DNA of 64,000 nucleotides from Tetragonia tetragonoides (GCA_038025085.1 CM076148.1:16136501-16200500), one strand, 5' to 3'; positions 53,390 through 63,641 are shown, numbered from the stretch's first letter. Notes: generated by a model not told the origin, from the letters alone. Made by a program: numbers and translations.

Positions 53390-53610
53390 ATCAAACTATT
53401 GCACAATATTTGTTTTAACCTTGTTCTTACAGTCATTTCTCACTTTTCGTGTGTCTCTTTCATTCCAAAATCAACGGTTTGTACTTAAAATACAACACGT
53501 CTTCCGAAATCTTTTATACTAGTGTTTTCTGATTCTAAACAGCGTTTTAAATAAGGCTACATAATAATAAAGAAAATAAAAAATTTTTAAAAAGATGAAG
53601 ATTTAAAAGA

Positions 53611-53728
53611 GGGTGCAACACGAGGATTTCCCAGGAGGTCACCCATCCTAGTACTACTCTCGCCCAAGCACACTTAACTGCGGAGTTCTGATGGGATCCG
53701 ATGAATTAGTGCTGGTATGATCGCACCC
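53611..53728 (-). rRNA. 5S rRNA: 5S rRNA gene, copy 158
   Basis: 118 nt. Variants G25T, C28T, C57T, G102A. The spacer on its 5' side is the longest in the window. Confidence 0.97.
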
Positions 53729-53985
53729 ATCAAACTATTGCACAATATTTGTTTTAACCTTGTTCTTACAGTCATTTCTCACTTTTCCTATGTCTCTTTT
53801 ATTTGAAAATCAACGGTTTGTACTTAAAACACAACACGTCTCCCAAAAACTTTTATACTAGTGTTTTCTGATTCTAAACTGTGTTTTCTTATACTAGTGT
53901 TTTCTAATTCGAAATAGCGTTTTAAATAAGGCTACATAAAAATAAAAATACTAAAAATAAATTTAAAAAAATGAAGATTTAAAAA
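53729..53985. other. Longest spacer (257 bp) with internal duplication
   Basis: Between copies 158 and 159 the block around tatactagtgttttct occurs twice (about 53857-53880 and 53891-53910), each followed by a diverged form of attctaaa, adding about 34 bp. Confidence 0.88.
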
Positions 53986-54104
53986 GGGGTGCAACACGAG
54001 GACTTCCCAGGAGGTCACCCATCCTAGTACTACTCTCGCCCAAGCACGATTAACTGCGGAGTTCAGATGGGATCCGGTGCATTGGTGCTGGTATGATCGC
54101 ACCC
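53986..54104 (-). rRNA. 5S rRNA: 5S rRNA gene, copy 159
   Basis: 119 nt. Variants T21C, A40T, G56T. Confidence 0.97.
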
Positions 54105-54326
54105 ATCAAACTATTGCACAATATTTTACTTAACCTTGTTCTTACAGCCATTTCTCACTTTTCGGGTGTCTCTTTTATTCGAAAATCAACGGTTTGTACT
54201 TAAAACACAAAACGTCTCCCGAAATCTTTTATACTAGTGTTTTCTTATTCTAAACAGCGTTTTAAATAAGGCTACATAAAAATAAAAAAAATTAAAAAAA
54301 AAATTAAAAAAATGAAGATTTAAAAA

Positions 54327-54445
54327 GGGGTGCAACACGAGGACTTCCCAGGAGGTCACCCATCCTAGTAATACTCTCGCCCAAGCACGCTTAACTGCGG
54401 AGTTCTGATGGGATCCCGTGCATTAGTGCTGGTATGATCGCACCC
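54327..54445 (-). rRNA. 5S rRNA: 5S rRNA gene, copy 160 (5' end duplicated)
   Basis: 119-nt core. Variants C29G, G75T. Extra segment 54446-54478. Last of the genes with this duplication. Confidence 0.95.
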
Positions 54446-54478
54446 ATCCGGTGCATTAGTGTTGGTATGAGCGCACCC
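54446..54478 (-). repeat. 33-bp 5'-end duplication, copy 160
   Basis: Segment has G17A and A8C (gttggtatgagcg on the plus strand); it shares G17A with the outer segment of copy 156. Confidence 0.94.
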
Positions 54479-54699
54479 ATCAAACTGTTGCACAATATTT
54501 GTTTTAACCTTGTTCTTACAGTCATTTCTCACTTTTTGTGTGTCTCTTTTATTCGAAAATCAACGGTTTCTACTTAAAACACAACATGTCTCCCGAAAAC
54601 ATTTATACTAGTGTTTCCTGATTCTAAAGAGCGTTTTAAATAATGCTAAATAAAAATTAAAAAAATAAAAAATATTCTAAAAAATGAAGATTTAAAAGA

Positions 54700-54817
54700 G
54701 GGTGCAACACGAGGACTTCCCAGGAGGTCACCCATCCTAGTACTACTCTCGCCGAAGCACGCTTATCTGCGGAGTTCTGATGGGATCCGGTGCATTAGTG
54801 CTGGTATGATCGCACCC
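54700..54817 (-). rRNA. 5S rRNA: 5S rRNA gene, copy 161
   Basis: 118 nt. Variants T52A, G64C. From here on the 3' flank often reads aaaagaggg on the plus strand, a new flank type. Confidence 0.97.
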
Positions 54818-55041
54818 ATCAATCTATTGCACAATATTTGTTTTAACCTTGTTCTTACAGCCATTTCTCACTTTTCTTGTGTCTCTTTTATTCGAAAATC
54901 AACGGTTTCTAGTTAAAACACAACACGTCTCCCGAAATCTTTTATACTAGTGTTTTCTGATTCTAAACAACGTTTTAAATAAGGGTGCATAAAAATAAAA
55001 ATTTAATAAAATAAAAATTGAAAAAAATGAAGATTTAAAAA

Positions 55042-55160
55042 GGGATGCAACACGAGGACTTCCCAGGAGGTCACCCATCCTAGTACTACTCTCGCCCAAG
55101 CACGCTTAACTGTGGAGTTCTGATGGGATCCGGTGCATTAGTGCTGGTATGATCGCACCC
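55042..55160 (-). rRNA. 5S rRNA: 5S rRNA gene, copy 162
   Basis: 119 nt. Variants G48A, C116T (leaves a G3-U116 wobble). Upstream flank reads ttgcaccatattt. Confidence 0.97.
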
Positions 55161-55381
55161 ATCAATCTATTGCACCATATTTGTTTTAACCTTGTTCTTA
55201 CAGCCATTTCTCACTTTTCGTGTGTCTCTTTTATTCGAAAATCAACGGTTTCTACTTAAAACACAACACGTCTCCCGAAATCTTTTATACTAGTGTATTC
55301 TGATTCTAAACTGCGTTTTAAATAAGGCTACATAAAAATTAAAAAAATAAAAAAAATTCTAAAAAATGAAGATTTAAAAGA

Positions 55382-55499
55382 GGGTGCAACACGAGGACTT
55401 CCCAGGAGGTCACCCATCCTAGTACTACTCTCGCCCAAGCACGCTTAACTGCGGAGTTCTGATGGGATCCGGTGCATTAGTGCTGGTATGATCGCACCC
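55382..55499 (-). rRNA. 5S rRNA: 5S rRNA gene, copy 163 (consensus)
   Basis: 118 nt with no difference from the array consensus; a strong candidate for an active gene. Confidence 0.98.
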
Positions 55500-55719
55500 A
55501 TCAATCTATTGCACAATATTTGTTTTAACCTTGTTCTTACAGCCATTTCTCACTTTTCGGGTGTCTCTTTTATTCGAAAATCAACGGTTTCTACTTAAAA
55601 CACAACACGTCTCCCGAAATCTTTTATACTAGTGTTTTCTGATTCTAAACAACGTTTTAAATAAGGGTACATAAAAATTAAAAAAATAAAAAAAATTCTA
55701 AAAAATGAAGATTTAAAAA

Positions 55720-55838
55720 GGGATGCAACACGAGGACTTCCCAGGAGGTCACCCATCGTAGTACTACTCTCGCCCAAGCACGCTTAACTGCGGAGTTCTG
55801 ATGGGATCCGGTGCATTAGTGCTGGTATGATCGCACCC
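55720..55838 (-). rRNA. 5S rRNA: 5S rRNA gene, copy 164
   Basis: 119 nt. Variants G81C, C116T. Confidence 0.97.
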
Positions 55839-56059
55839 ATCAATCTATTGCACAATATTTGTTTTAACCTTGTTCTTACAGCCATTTCTCACTTTTCGGG
55901 TGTCTCTTTTATTCGAAAATCAACGGTTTCTACTTAAAACACAACACGTCTCCCGAAATCTTTTATACTAGTGTTTTCTGATTCTAAACAACGTTTTAAA
56001 TAAGGGTACATAAAAATTAAACAAATAAAAAAAATTCTAAAAAATGAAGATTTAAAAGA

Positions 56060-56177
56060 GGGTGCAACACGAGGACTTCCCAGGAGGTCACCCATCCTAG
56101 TACTACTCTCGCCCAAGCACGCTTATCTACGGAGTTCTGATGGGATCCGGTGCATTATTGCTGGTATGATCGCACAC
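56060..56177 (-). rRNA. 5S rRNA: 5S rRNA gene, copy 165
   Basis: 118 nt. Variants G2T, C20A, C49T, T52A. Partner 173. Confidence 0.97.
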
Positions 56178-56401
56178 ATCAATCTATTGCACAATATTTG
56201 TCTTAACCTTGTTCTTACAGCCATTTCTCACTTGTCGTGTGTCTCTTTTATTCGAAAATCAACGGTTTCTACTTAAAACACAACACGTCTCCCGAAATCT
56301 TTTATACTAGTGTTTTCTGATTCTAAACAACGTTTTAAATAAGGGTACATAAAAATAAAAATTTAATAAAATAAAAATTTAAAAAAATGAAGATCTAAAA
56401 A

Positions 56402-56520
56402 GGGATGCAACACGAGGACTTCCCAGAAGGTCACCCATCCTAGTACTACTCTCGCCCAAGCACGCTTAACTGCGGAGTTCTGATGGGATCCGGTGCATTA
56501 GTGCTGGTATGATCGCACCC
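56402..56520 (-). rRNA. 5S rRNA: 5S rRNA gene, copy 166
   Basis: 119 nt. Variants C94T, C116T. Partner 174. Confidence 0.97.
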
Positions 56521-56744
56521 ATCAATCTATTGCACAATATTTGTTTTAACCTTGTTCTTACAGCCATTTCTCACTTTTCGTGTGTCTCTTTTATTCGAAA
56601 ATCAAAGGTTTCTACTTAAAACACAACACGTCTCCCGAAATCTTTTATACTAGTGTTTTCTGATTCTAAACAACGTTTTAAATAAGGGTACATAAAAATA
56701 AAAATTTAATAAAATAAAAATTTAAAAAAATGAAGATCTAAAAA

Positions 56745-56863
56745 GGGATGCAACACGAGGACTTCCCAGAAGGTCACCCATCCTAGTACTACTCTCGCCC
56801 AAGCACGCTTATCTACGGAGTTCTGATGGGATCCGGTGCATTAGTGCTGCTATGATCGCACCC
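56745..56863 (-). rRNA. 5S rRNA: 5S rRNA gene, copy 167
   Basis: 119 nt. Variants C14G, C49T, T52A, C94T, C116T. Confidence 0.97.
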
Positions 56864-57083
56864 ATCAATCTATTGCACAATATTTGTTTTAACCTTGTTC
56901 TTACAACCATTTCTCACTTTTGGTTTCTCTTTTATTCGAAAATCAACGATTTCTACTTAAAACACAACACGTCTCCCGAAATCTTTTATACTAGTGTTTT
57001 CTGATTCTAAACAACGTTTTAAATAAGGGTACATAAAAATTAAAAAAATAAAAAAAAATTCTAAAAAATAAAGATTTAAAAGA

Positions 57084-57201
57084 GGGTGCAACACGAGGAC
57101 TTCCCAGGAGGTCACCCATCCGAGTACTACTCTCGCCCAAGCACACTTAACTGCGGAGTTCTGATGGGATCCGGTGCATTAGTGCTGCTATGATCGCACC
57201 C
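57084..57201 (-). rRNA. 5S rRNA: 5S rRNA gene, copy 168
   Basis: 118 nt. Variants C14G, C57T, A80C. Related to 179, 181, 182. Confidence 0.97.
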
Positions 57202-57422
57202 ATCAATCTATTGCACAATATTTGTTTTAACCTTGTTCTTACAGCCATTTCTCACTTTTCGTGTATCTCTTTTATTCGAAAATCAACGGTTTCTACTTAA
57301 AACACAACACGTCTCCCGAAATCTTATATACTAGTGTATTCTGATTCTAAACAGCGTTTTAAATAATGCTACATAAAAATTAAAAAAATAAAAAATATTC
57401 TAAAAAATGAAGATTTAAAAGA

Positions 57423-57540
57423 GGGTGCAACACGAGGACTTCCCAGGAGGTCACCCATCCAAGTACTACTCTCGCCCAAGCACGCTTATCTGCGGAGTTC
57501 TGATGGGATCCGGTGCATTAGTGCTGGTATGATTGCACCC
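57423..57540 (-). rRNA. 5S rRNA: 5S rRNA gene, copy 169
   Basis: 118 nt. Variants G7A, T52A, A80T. Partner of 161. Confidence 0.97.
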
Positions 57541-57763
57541 ATCAATCTATTGCACAATATTTGTTTTAACCTTGTTCTTACAGCCATTTCTCACTTTTCT
57601 TGTGTCTCTTTTATTCGAAAATCAACGGTTTCTACTTAAAACACAACACGTCTCCCGAAATCTTTTATACTAGTGTATTCTGATTCTAAACAACGTTTTA
57701 AATAAGGGTGCATAAAAATAAAAATTTATAAAAAAAAAATTGAAAAAAATGAAGATTTAAAAA

Positions 57764-57882
57764 GGGATGCAACACGAGGACTTCCCAGGAGGTCACCCAT
57801 CCTAGTACTACTCTCGCCCAAGCACGCTTAACTGCGGAGTTCTGATGGGATCCCGTGCATTAGTGCTGGTATGATCGCACCC
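57764..57882 (-). rRNA. 5S rRNA: 5S rRNA gene, copy 170
   Basis: 119 nt. Variants C29G, C116T. Upstream flank ttgcaccatattt as in 162, 184, 187. Confidence 0.97.
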
Positions 57883-58103
57883 ATCAATCTATTGCACCAT
57901 ATTTGTTTTAACCTTGTTCTTACAGCCATTTCTCACTTTTCGTGTGTCTCTTTTATTCGAAAATCAACGGTTTCTACTTAAAACACAACACGTCTCCCGA
58001 AATCTTTTATACTAGTGTATTCTGATTCTAAACTGCGTTTTAAATAAGGCTACATAAAAATAAAAAAAATAAAAAAAATTCTAAATAATGAAGATTTAAA
58101 AGA

Positions 58104-58221
58104 GGGTGCAACACGAGGACTTCCCAGGAGGTCACCCATCCTAGTACTACTCTCGCCCAAGCACGCTTAACTGCGGAGTTCTGATGGGATCCGGTGCATT
58201 AGTGCTGGTATGATCGCACCC
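58104..58221 (-). rRNA. 5S rRNA: 5S rRNA gene, copy 171 (consensus)
   Basis: 118 nt, identical to consensus. Confidence 0.98.
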
Positions 58222-58442
58222 ATCAATCTATTGCACAATATTTGTTTTAACCTTGTTCTTACAGCCATTTCTCACTTTTCGGGTGTCTCTTTTATTCGAA
58301 AATCAACGGTTTCTACTTAAAACACAACACGTCTCCCGAAATCTTTTATACTAGTGTTTTCTGATTCTAAACAACGTTTTAAATAAGGGTACATAAAAAT
58401 TAAAAAAATAAAAAAAAATTCTAAAAAATGAAGATTTAAAAA

Positions 58443-58561
58443 GGGATGCAACACGAGGACTTCCCAGGAGGTCACCCATCCTAGTACTACTCTCGCCCAA
58501 GCTCGCTTAACTGCGGAGTTCTGATGGGATCCGGTGCATTAGTGCTGGTATGATCGCACCC
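58443..58561 (-). rRNA. 5S rRNA: 5S rRNA gene, copy 172
   Basis: 119 nt. Variants T59A, C116T. Confidence 0.97.
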
Positions 58562-58782
58562 ATCAATCTATTGCACAATATTTGTTTTAACCTTGTTCTT
58601 ACAGCCATTTCTCACTTTTCGGGTGTCTCTTTTATTCGAAAATCAACGGTTTCTACTTAAAACACAACACGTCTCCCGAAATCTTTTATACTAGTGTTTT
58701 CTGATTCTAAACAACGTTTTAAGTAAGGGTACATAAAAATTAAACAAATAAAAAAAATTCTAAAAAATGAAGATTTAAAAGA

Positions 58783-58900
58783 GGGTGCAACACGAGGACT
58801 TCCCAGGAGGTCACCCATCCTAGTACTACTCTCGCCCAAGCACGCTTATCTACGGAGTTCTGATGGGATCCGGTGCATTATTGCTGGTATGATCGCACAC
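58783..58900 (-). rRNA. 5S rRNA: 5S rRNA gene, copy 173
   Basis: 118 nt. Variants G2T, C20A, C49T, T52A, identical to copy 165. Confidence 0.97.
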
Positions 58901-59124
58901 ATCAATCTATTGCACAATATTTGTTTTAACCTTGTTCTTACAGCCATTTCTCACTTTTCGTGTGTCTCTTTTATTCGAAAATCAACGGTTTCTACTTAAA
59001 ACACAACACGTCTCCCGAAATCTTTTATACTAGTGTTTTCTGATTCTAAACAACGTTTTAAATAAGGGTACATAAAAATAAAAATTTAATAAAATAAAAA
59101 TTTAAAAAAATGAAGATCTAAAAA

Positions 59125-59243
59125 GGGATGCAACACGAGGACTTCCCAGAAGGTCACCCATCCTAGTACTACTCTCGCCCAAGCACGCTTAACTGCGGAG
59201 TTCTGATGGGATCCGGTGCATTAGTGCTGCTATGATCGCACCC
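59125..59243 (-). rRNA. 5S rRNA: 5S rRNA gene, copy 174
   Basis: 119 nt. Variants C14G, C94T, C116T. Combines the markers of 166 and the 5' marker of 167. Confidence 0.97.
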
Positions 59244-59464
59244 ATCAATCTATTGCACAATATTTGTTTTAACCTTGTTCTTACAGCCATTTCTCACTTT
59301 TCGTTTGTCTCTTTTGTTCGAAAATCAACGGTTTCTACTTAAAACACAACAAGTCTCCCGAAATCTTTTATACTAGTGTTTTCTGATTCTAAACAACGTT
59401 TTAAATAAGGGTACATAAATGTTAAAAAAATAAAAAAAATTCTAAAAAATGAAGATTTTCAAGA

Positions 59465-59582
59465 GGGTGCAACACGAGGACTTCCCAAGAGGTCACCCAT
59501 CCTAGTACTACTCTCGCCCAAGCACGCTTAACTGCGGAGTTCTGATGGGATCCGTTGCATTAGTGCTGGTATGATCGCACCC
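59465..59582 (-). rRNA. 5S rRNA: 5S rRNA gene, copy 175
   Basis: 118 nt. Variants C28A, C95T. Confidence 0.97.
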
Positions 59583-59803
59583 ATCAATCTATTGCACAAT
59601 ATTTGTTTTAACCTTGTTCTTACAGCCATTTCTCACTTTTCGTGTGTCTCTTTTATTCGAAAATCAACGGTTTCTATTTAAAACACAACACGTCTCCCGA
59701 AATCTTTTACACTAGTGTATTCTGATTCTAAACAGCGTTTTAAATAAGGCTACATAAAAATTAAAAAAATAAAAAAATTTCTAAAAAATGAAGATTTAAA
59801 AGA

Positions 59804-59920
59804 GGGTGCAACACGAGAACTTCCCAGGAGGTCACCCATCCTAGTACTACTCTCGCCCAAGCGCGCTTAACTGCGGAGTTCTGATGGGATCCGGTGCATT
59901 AGTGCTGGTATGTCGCACCC
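59804..59920 (-). rRNA. 5S rRNA: 5S rRNA gene, copy 176
   Basis: 117 nt: one base lost at about position 9. Variants T59C, C104T. Confidence 0.96.
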
Positions 59921-60131
59921 ATCAATCTATTGCACAATATTTGTTTTAACCTTGTTCTTACAGCCATTTCTCAATTTTCGTATGTCTCTTTTATTCGAAA
60001 ATCAACGGTTTCTACTTAAAACACAACACGTCTCCCGAAATCTTTTATACTAGTGTTTTCTGATTCTAAACAACGTTTTAAATAAAAATTAAAAAAATAC
60101 AAAAAAATTAAAAAAATGAAGATTTAAAAGA

Positions 60132-60249
60132 GGGTGCAACACGAGGACTTCCCAGGAGGTCACCCATCCTAGTACTACTCTCGCCCAAGCATGCTTAACT
60201 GCGGAGTTCTGATGGGATCCGGTTCATTAGTGCTGGTATGATCGCACCC
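60132..60249 (-). rRNA. 5S rRNA: 5S rRNA gene, copy 177
   Basis: 118 nt. Variants C26A, G58A. The spacer on its 3' side has lost the ggctacat word. Confidence 0.97.
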
Positions 60250-60471
60250 ATCAATCTATTGCACAATATTTGTTTTAACCTTGTTCTTACAGCCATTTCT
60301 CACTTTTCGTGTGTCTCTTTTATTCGAAAATCAACGGTTTCTACTTAAAACACAACACGTCTCCCGAAATCTTTTATACTAGTGTTTTCTGATTCTAAAC
60401 AACGTTTTAAATAAGGGTACATAAAAATTAAAAAAATAAAAAAAAATTCAAAAAAATGAAGATTTAAAAGA

Positions 60472-60589
60472 GGGTGCAACACGAGGACTTCCGTGGAGGT
60501 CACCCATCCTAGTACTACTCTCGCCCAAGCACGCTTAACTGCGGAGTTCTAATGGGATCCGGTGCATTAGTGCTGCTATGATCGCACCC
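60472..60589 (-). rRNA. 5S rRNA: 5S rRNA gene, copy 178
   Basis: 118 nt. Variants C14G, C39T, T96A, G97C. Spacer carries the short form ttttggtttctctttt, shared with 167 and 181. Confidence 0.97.
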
Positions 60590-60808
60590 ATCAATCTATT
60601 GCACAATATTTGTTTTAACCTTGTTCTTACAACCATTTCTCACTTTTGGTTTCTCTTTTATTCGAAAATCAACGATTTCTACTTAAAACACAACACGTCT
60701 CCCGAAATCTTTTATACTAGTGTTTTCTGATTCTAAACAACGTTTTAAATAAGGGTACATAAAAATTAAAAAAATAAAAAAAATTCTAAAAAATAAAGAT
60801 TTAAGAGA

Positions 60809-60926
60809 GGGTGCAACACGAGGACTTCCCAGGAGGTCACCCATCCTAGTACTACTCTCGCCCAAGCACACTTAACTGCGGAGTTCTGATGGGATCCGGT
60901 GCATTAGTGCTGCTATGATCGCACCC
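60809..60926 (-). rRNA. 5S rRNA: 5S rRNA gene, copy 179
   Basis: 118 nt. Variants C14G, C57T. The -12 base is changed (attacacaat). Confidence 0.97.
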
Positions 60927-61147
60927 ATCAATCTATTACACAATATTTGTTTTAACCTTGTTCTTACAGCCATTTCTGACTTTTCGTGTGTCTCTTTTAT
61001 TCGAAAATCAACGGTTTCTACTTAAAAGACAACACGTCTCCCGAAATCTTTTATACTAGAGTATTCGGATTCTAAACAGCGTTTTAAATAAGGCTACATA
61101 AAAATTAAAAAAATAAAAAAAATTCTAAAAAATGAAGATTTAAAAGA

Positions 61148-61265
61148 GGGTGCAACACGAGGACTTCCCAGGAGGTCACCCATCCTAGTACTACTCTCGC
61201 CCAAGCACGCTTAACTGCGGAGTTCTAATGGGATCCGGTACATTAGTGCTGGTATGATCGCACCA
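61148..61265 (-). rRNA. 5S rRNA: 5S rRNA gene, copy 180
   Basis: 118 nt. Variants G1T, C26T, C39T. Internal boxes intact but the first base is a pyrimidine. Confidence 0.97.
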
Positions 61266-61484
61266 ATCAACCTATTGCACATTATTTGTTTTAACCTTGT
61301 TCTTACAGCCATGTCTCACTTTTCGTGTTTCTTTTATTCGAAAATCGACGGTTTCTACTTAAAACACAACACGTCTCCCGATATCTTTTATACTAGTGTA
61401 TTCTGATTCTAAACAGCGTTTTAAATAAGGCTACATAAAAATTAAAAACATAAAAAAAATTCTAAAAAATGAAGATTTAAAAGA

Positions 61485-61602
61485 GGGTGCAACACGAGGA
61501 CTTCCCAGGAGGTCACCCATCCTAGTACTACTCTCGCCCAAGCACACTTAACTGCGGAGTTCTGATGGGATCCGGTGCATTAGTGCTGCTATGATCGCAC
61601 CC
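61485..61602 (-). rRNA. 5S rRNA: 5S rRNA gene, copy 181
   Basis: 118 nt. Variants C14G, C57T. Confidence 0.97.
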
Positions 61603-61821
61603 ATCAATTTATTGCACAATATTTGTTTTAACCTTGTTCTTACAGCCATTTCTCACTTTTGGTTTCTCTTTTATTCGAAAATCAACGGTTTCTACTTAAA
61701 ACACAACACGTCTCCCGAAATCTTTTATACTAGTGTTTTCTAATTCTAAACAACGTTTTAAATAAGGGTACATAAAATTTAAAAAAATAAAAAAAATTCT
61801 AAAAAATAAAGATTTAAAAGA

Positions 61822-61939
61822 GGGTGCAACACGAGGACTTCCCAGGAGGTCACCCATCCTAGTACTACTCTCGCCCAAGCACACTTAACTGCGGAGTTCT
61901 GATGGGATCCGGTGCATTAGTGCTGGTATGATCGCACTC
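61822..61939 (-). rRNA. 5S rRNA: 5S rRNA gene, copy 182
   Basis: 118 nt. Variants G2A, C57T. Confidence 0.97.
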
Positions 61940-62159
61940 ATCAATCTATTGCACAATATTTGTTTTAACCTTGTTCTTACAGCCATTTCTCACTTTTCGT
62001 GTGTCTCTTTTATTCGAAAATCAACGGTTTCTACTTAAAACACAACACGTCTCCCGAAATCTTTTATACTAGTGTATTCTGATTCTAAACAGCGTTTTAA
62101 ATAAGGCTACATAAAAATTAAAAAAATAAAAAAATTCTAAAAAATGAAGATTTAAAAGA

Positions 62160-62277
62160 GGGTGCAACACGAAGACTTCCCAGGAGGTCACCCATCCTAG
62201 TACTACTCTCGCCCAAGCACGCTTAACTGCGGAGTTCTGATGGGATCCGGTGCATTAGTGCTGGTATGATCGCACCC
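62160..62277 (-). rRNA. 5S rRNA: 5S rRNA gene, copy 183
   Basis: 118 nt. Single variant C105T; internal boxes intact. Confidence 0.97.
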
Positions 62278-62501
62278 ATCAATCTATTGCACAATATTTG
62301 TTTTAACCTTGTTCTTACAGCCATTTCTCACTTTTCGTGTGTCTCTTTTATTCGAAAATCAACGGTTTCTACTTAAAACACAACACGTCTCCCGAAATCT
62401 TTTATACTAGTGTTTTCTGATTCTAAACAACGTTTTAAATAAGGGTACATAAAAATAAAAATTTAATAAAATAAAAATTGAAAAAAATGAAGATTTAAAA
62501 A

Positions 62502-62620
62502 GGGATGCAACACGAGGACTTCCCAGGAGGTCACCCATTCTATTACTACTCTCGCCCAAGCACGCTTAACTGCGGAGTTCTGATGGGATCCGGTGCATTA
62601 GTGCTGGTATGATCGCACCC
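62502..62620 (-). rRNA. 5S rRNA: 5S rRNA gene, copy 184
   Basis: 119 nt. Variants C78A, G82A, C116T. Partner 187. Confidence 0.97.
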
Positions 62621-62820
62621 ATCAATCTATTGCACCATATTTGTTTTAACCTTGTTCTTACAGCCATTTCTCACTTTTCGTGTGTCTCTTTTATTCGAAA
62701 ATCAACGGTTTCTACTTAAAACACAACACGTCTCCCGAAATCTTTTGTACTAGTGTATTCTGATTCTAAACTGCGTTTTAAATAAGGCTACATAAAAATT
62801 AAAAAAATAAAAAAAATTCT

Positions 62821-62839
62821 AAAAAATGAAGATTTAAAA
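62821..62839 (-). terminator. Pol III terminator with backup T-run, typical right-end unit (copy 185)
   Basis: In RNA sense the gene end CCC is followed by TC and then TTTT (62836-62839), AAATCTTCA, and a second run of six T (62821-62826). Units in the left and middle parts often have a longer first run of five or six T directly after the gene. T-runs are the known Pol III termination signal. The downstream T-rich tract supplies further backup. Confidence 0.8.
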
Positions 62840-62862
62840 GAGGGTGCAACACGAGGACTTCC

Positions 62863-62880
62863 CAGGAGGTCACCCATCCT
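62863..62880 (-). promoter_or_regulatory. Internal promoter C box, typical unit (copy 185)
   Basis: Gene positions 80-97 read AGGATGGGTGACCTCCTG, the C box, the main TFIIIA contact region. Recurrent changes in the array are G81A, G81C, G82A, G82T, C95T and G97T. Confidence 0.85.
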
Positions 62881-62887
62881 AGTACTA

Positions 62888-62893
62888 CTCTCG
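62888..62893 (-). promoter_or_regulatory. Internal promoter intermediate element, typical unit (copy 185)
   Basis: Gene positions 67-72 read CGAGAG, the intermediate element of the 5S internal control region. Recurrent changes in the array are G70T, G68A, C67A and G72C. Confidence 0.8.
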
Positions 62894-62895
62894 CC

Positions 62896-62910
62896 CAAGC
62901 ACGCTTAACT
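62896..62910 (-). promoter_or_regulatory. Internal promoter A box, typical unit (copy 185)
   Basis: Gene positions 50-64 read AGTTAAGCGTGCTTG, the standard plant 5S A box bound by the TFIIIA/TFIIIC machinery. Position 55 is the site of the A55T and A55C changes that mark the 22-28 kb dimer region, and position 53 is hit in many other units. Confidence 0.85.
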
Positions 62911-62959
62911 GCGGAGTTCTGATGGGATCCGGTGCATTAGTGCTGGTATGATCGCACCC

Positions 62960-62988
62960 ATCAATCTATTGCACAATATTTGTTTTAA
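62960..62988 (-). promoter_or_regulatory. Upstream Pol III promoter element, typical unit (copy 185)
   Basis: This is the 5' flank of a consensus gene and stands for most units. In RNA sense it holds TTAAAA at -29 to -24 (62983-62988), AAATATT at -22 to -16, and GC at -13/-12 (62971-62972), ending GAT at -3 to -1. Plant 5S genes are known to use a TATA-like box near -28, a GC near -12 and often C at -1. The first two are present here, while -1 is T. The function is inferred from position and family knowledge. Confidence 0.75.
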
Positions 62989-63179
62989 CCTTGTTCTTAC
63001 AGCCATTTCTCACTTTTCGGGTGTCTCTTTTATTCGAAAATCAACGGTTTCTACTTAAAACACAACACGTCTCCCGAAATCTTTTATACTAGTGTTTTCT
63101 GATTCTAAACAGCGTTTTAAATAAGGGTACATAAAAATTAAAAAAATTAAAAAAATTCTAAAAAATGAAGATTTAAAAA

Positions 63180-63298
63180 GGGATGCAACACGAGGACTTC
63201 CCAGGAGGTCACCCATCCTAGTACTACTCTCGCCGAAGCACGCTTATCTGCGGAGTTCTGATGGGATCCGGTGCATTAGTGCTGGTATGATCGCACCC
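63180..63298 (-). rRNA. 5S rRNA: 5S rRNA gene, copy 186
   Basis: 119 nt. Variants T52A, G64C, C116T. Shares T52A/G64C with copy 161, 8.5 kb away. Confidence 0.97.
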
Positions 63299-63522
63299 AT
63301 CAATCTATTGCACAATATTTGTTTTAACCTTGTTCTTACAGCCATTTCTCACTTTTCGTGTGTCTCTTTTATTCGAAAATCAACGGTTTCTACTTAAAAC
63401 ACAACACGTCTCCCGAAATCTTTTATACTAGTGTTTTCTGATTCTAAACAACGTTTTAAATAAGGGTACATAAAAATAAAAATTTAATAAAATAAAAATT
63501 GAAAAAAATGAAGATTTAAAAA

Positions 63523-63641
63523 GGGATGCAACACGAGGACTTCCCAGGAGGTCACCCATTCTATTACTACTCTCGCCCAAGCACGCTTAACTGCGGAGTT
63601 CTGATGGGATCCGGTGCATTAGTGCTGGTATGATCGCACCC
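63523..63641 (-). rRNA. 5S rRNA: 5S rRNA gene, copy 187
   Basis: 119 nt. Variants C78A, G82A, C116T, identical to copy 184. Confidence 0.97.

Larger units (their letters stand above)
54700..56744 (-). repeat. Six-unit block, first of two (copies 161-166)
   Basis: Matches copies 169-174 at a steady 2722-2723 bp, including two consensus genes (163, 171) and the G2T/C20A/C49T/T52A gene (165, 173). Confidence 0.9.
57423..59464 (-). repeat. Six-unit block, second of two (copies 169-174)
   Basis: Partner of 54700-56744. Copies 167-168 lie between the two arms. Confidence 0.9.
60472..61484 (-). repeat. Three-unit block of 1.01 kb (copies 178-180)
   Basis: Copies 178 and 179 match 181 and 182 at 1013 bp, sharing C14G or C57T and the shortened ttttggtttctc spacer word (178, 181). 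Confidence 0.8.
62842..62959 (-). rRNA. 5S rRNA: 5S rRNA gene, copy 185 (consensus)
   Basis: 118 nt, identical to consensus; used here as the reference unit for promoter and terminator positions. Confidence 0.98.

Noticed and set aside
28424..54478. The 33-bp segments as separate short genes or tRNA-like pieces
   Set aside because: They are exact or near-exact copies of 5S positions 1-33 joined in frame with the gene start, with no promoter box of their own.
6400..61884. Minus-strand open reading frames of about 60-110 codons repeated through the array, with shared words such as GAIIPALMHRIPSELRS
   Set aside because: They lie over the 5S rRNA gene and its flanks, recur once per unit and break wherever a unit has an indel. 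They are translations of rRNA, not protein genes.
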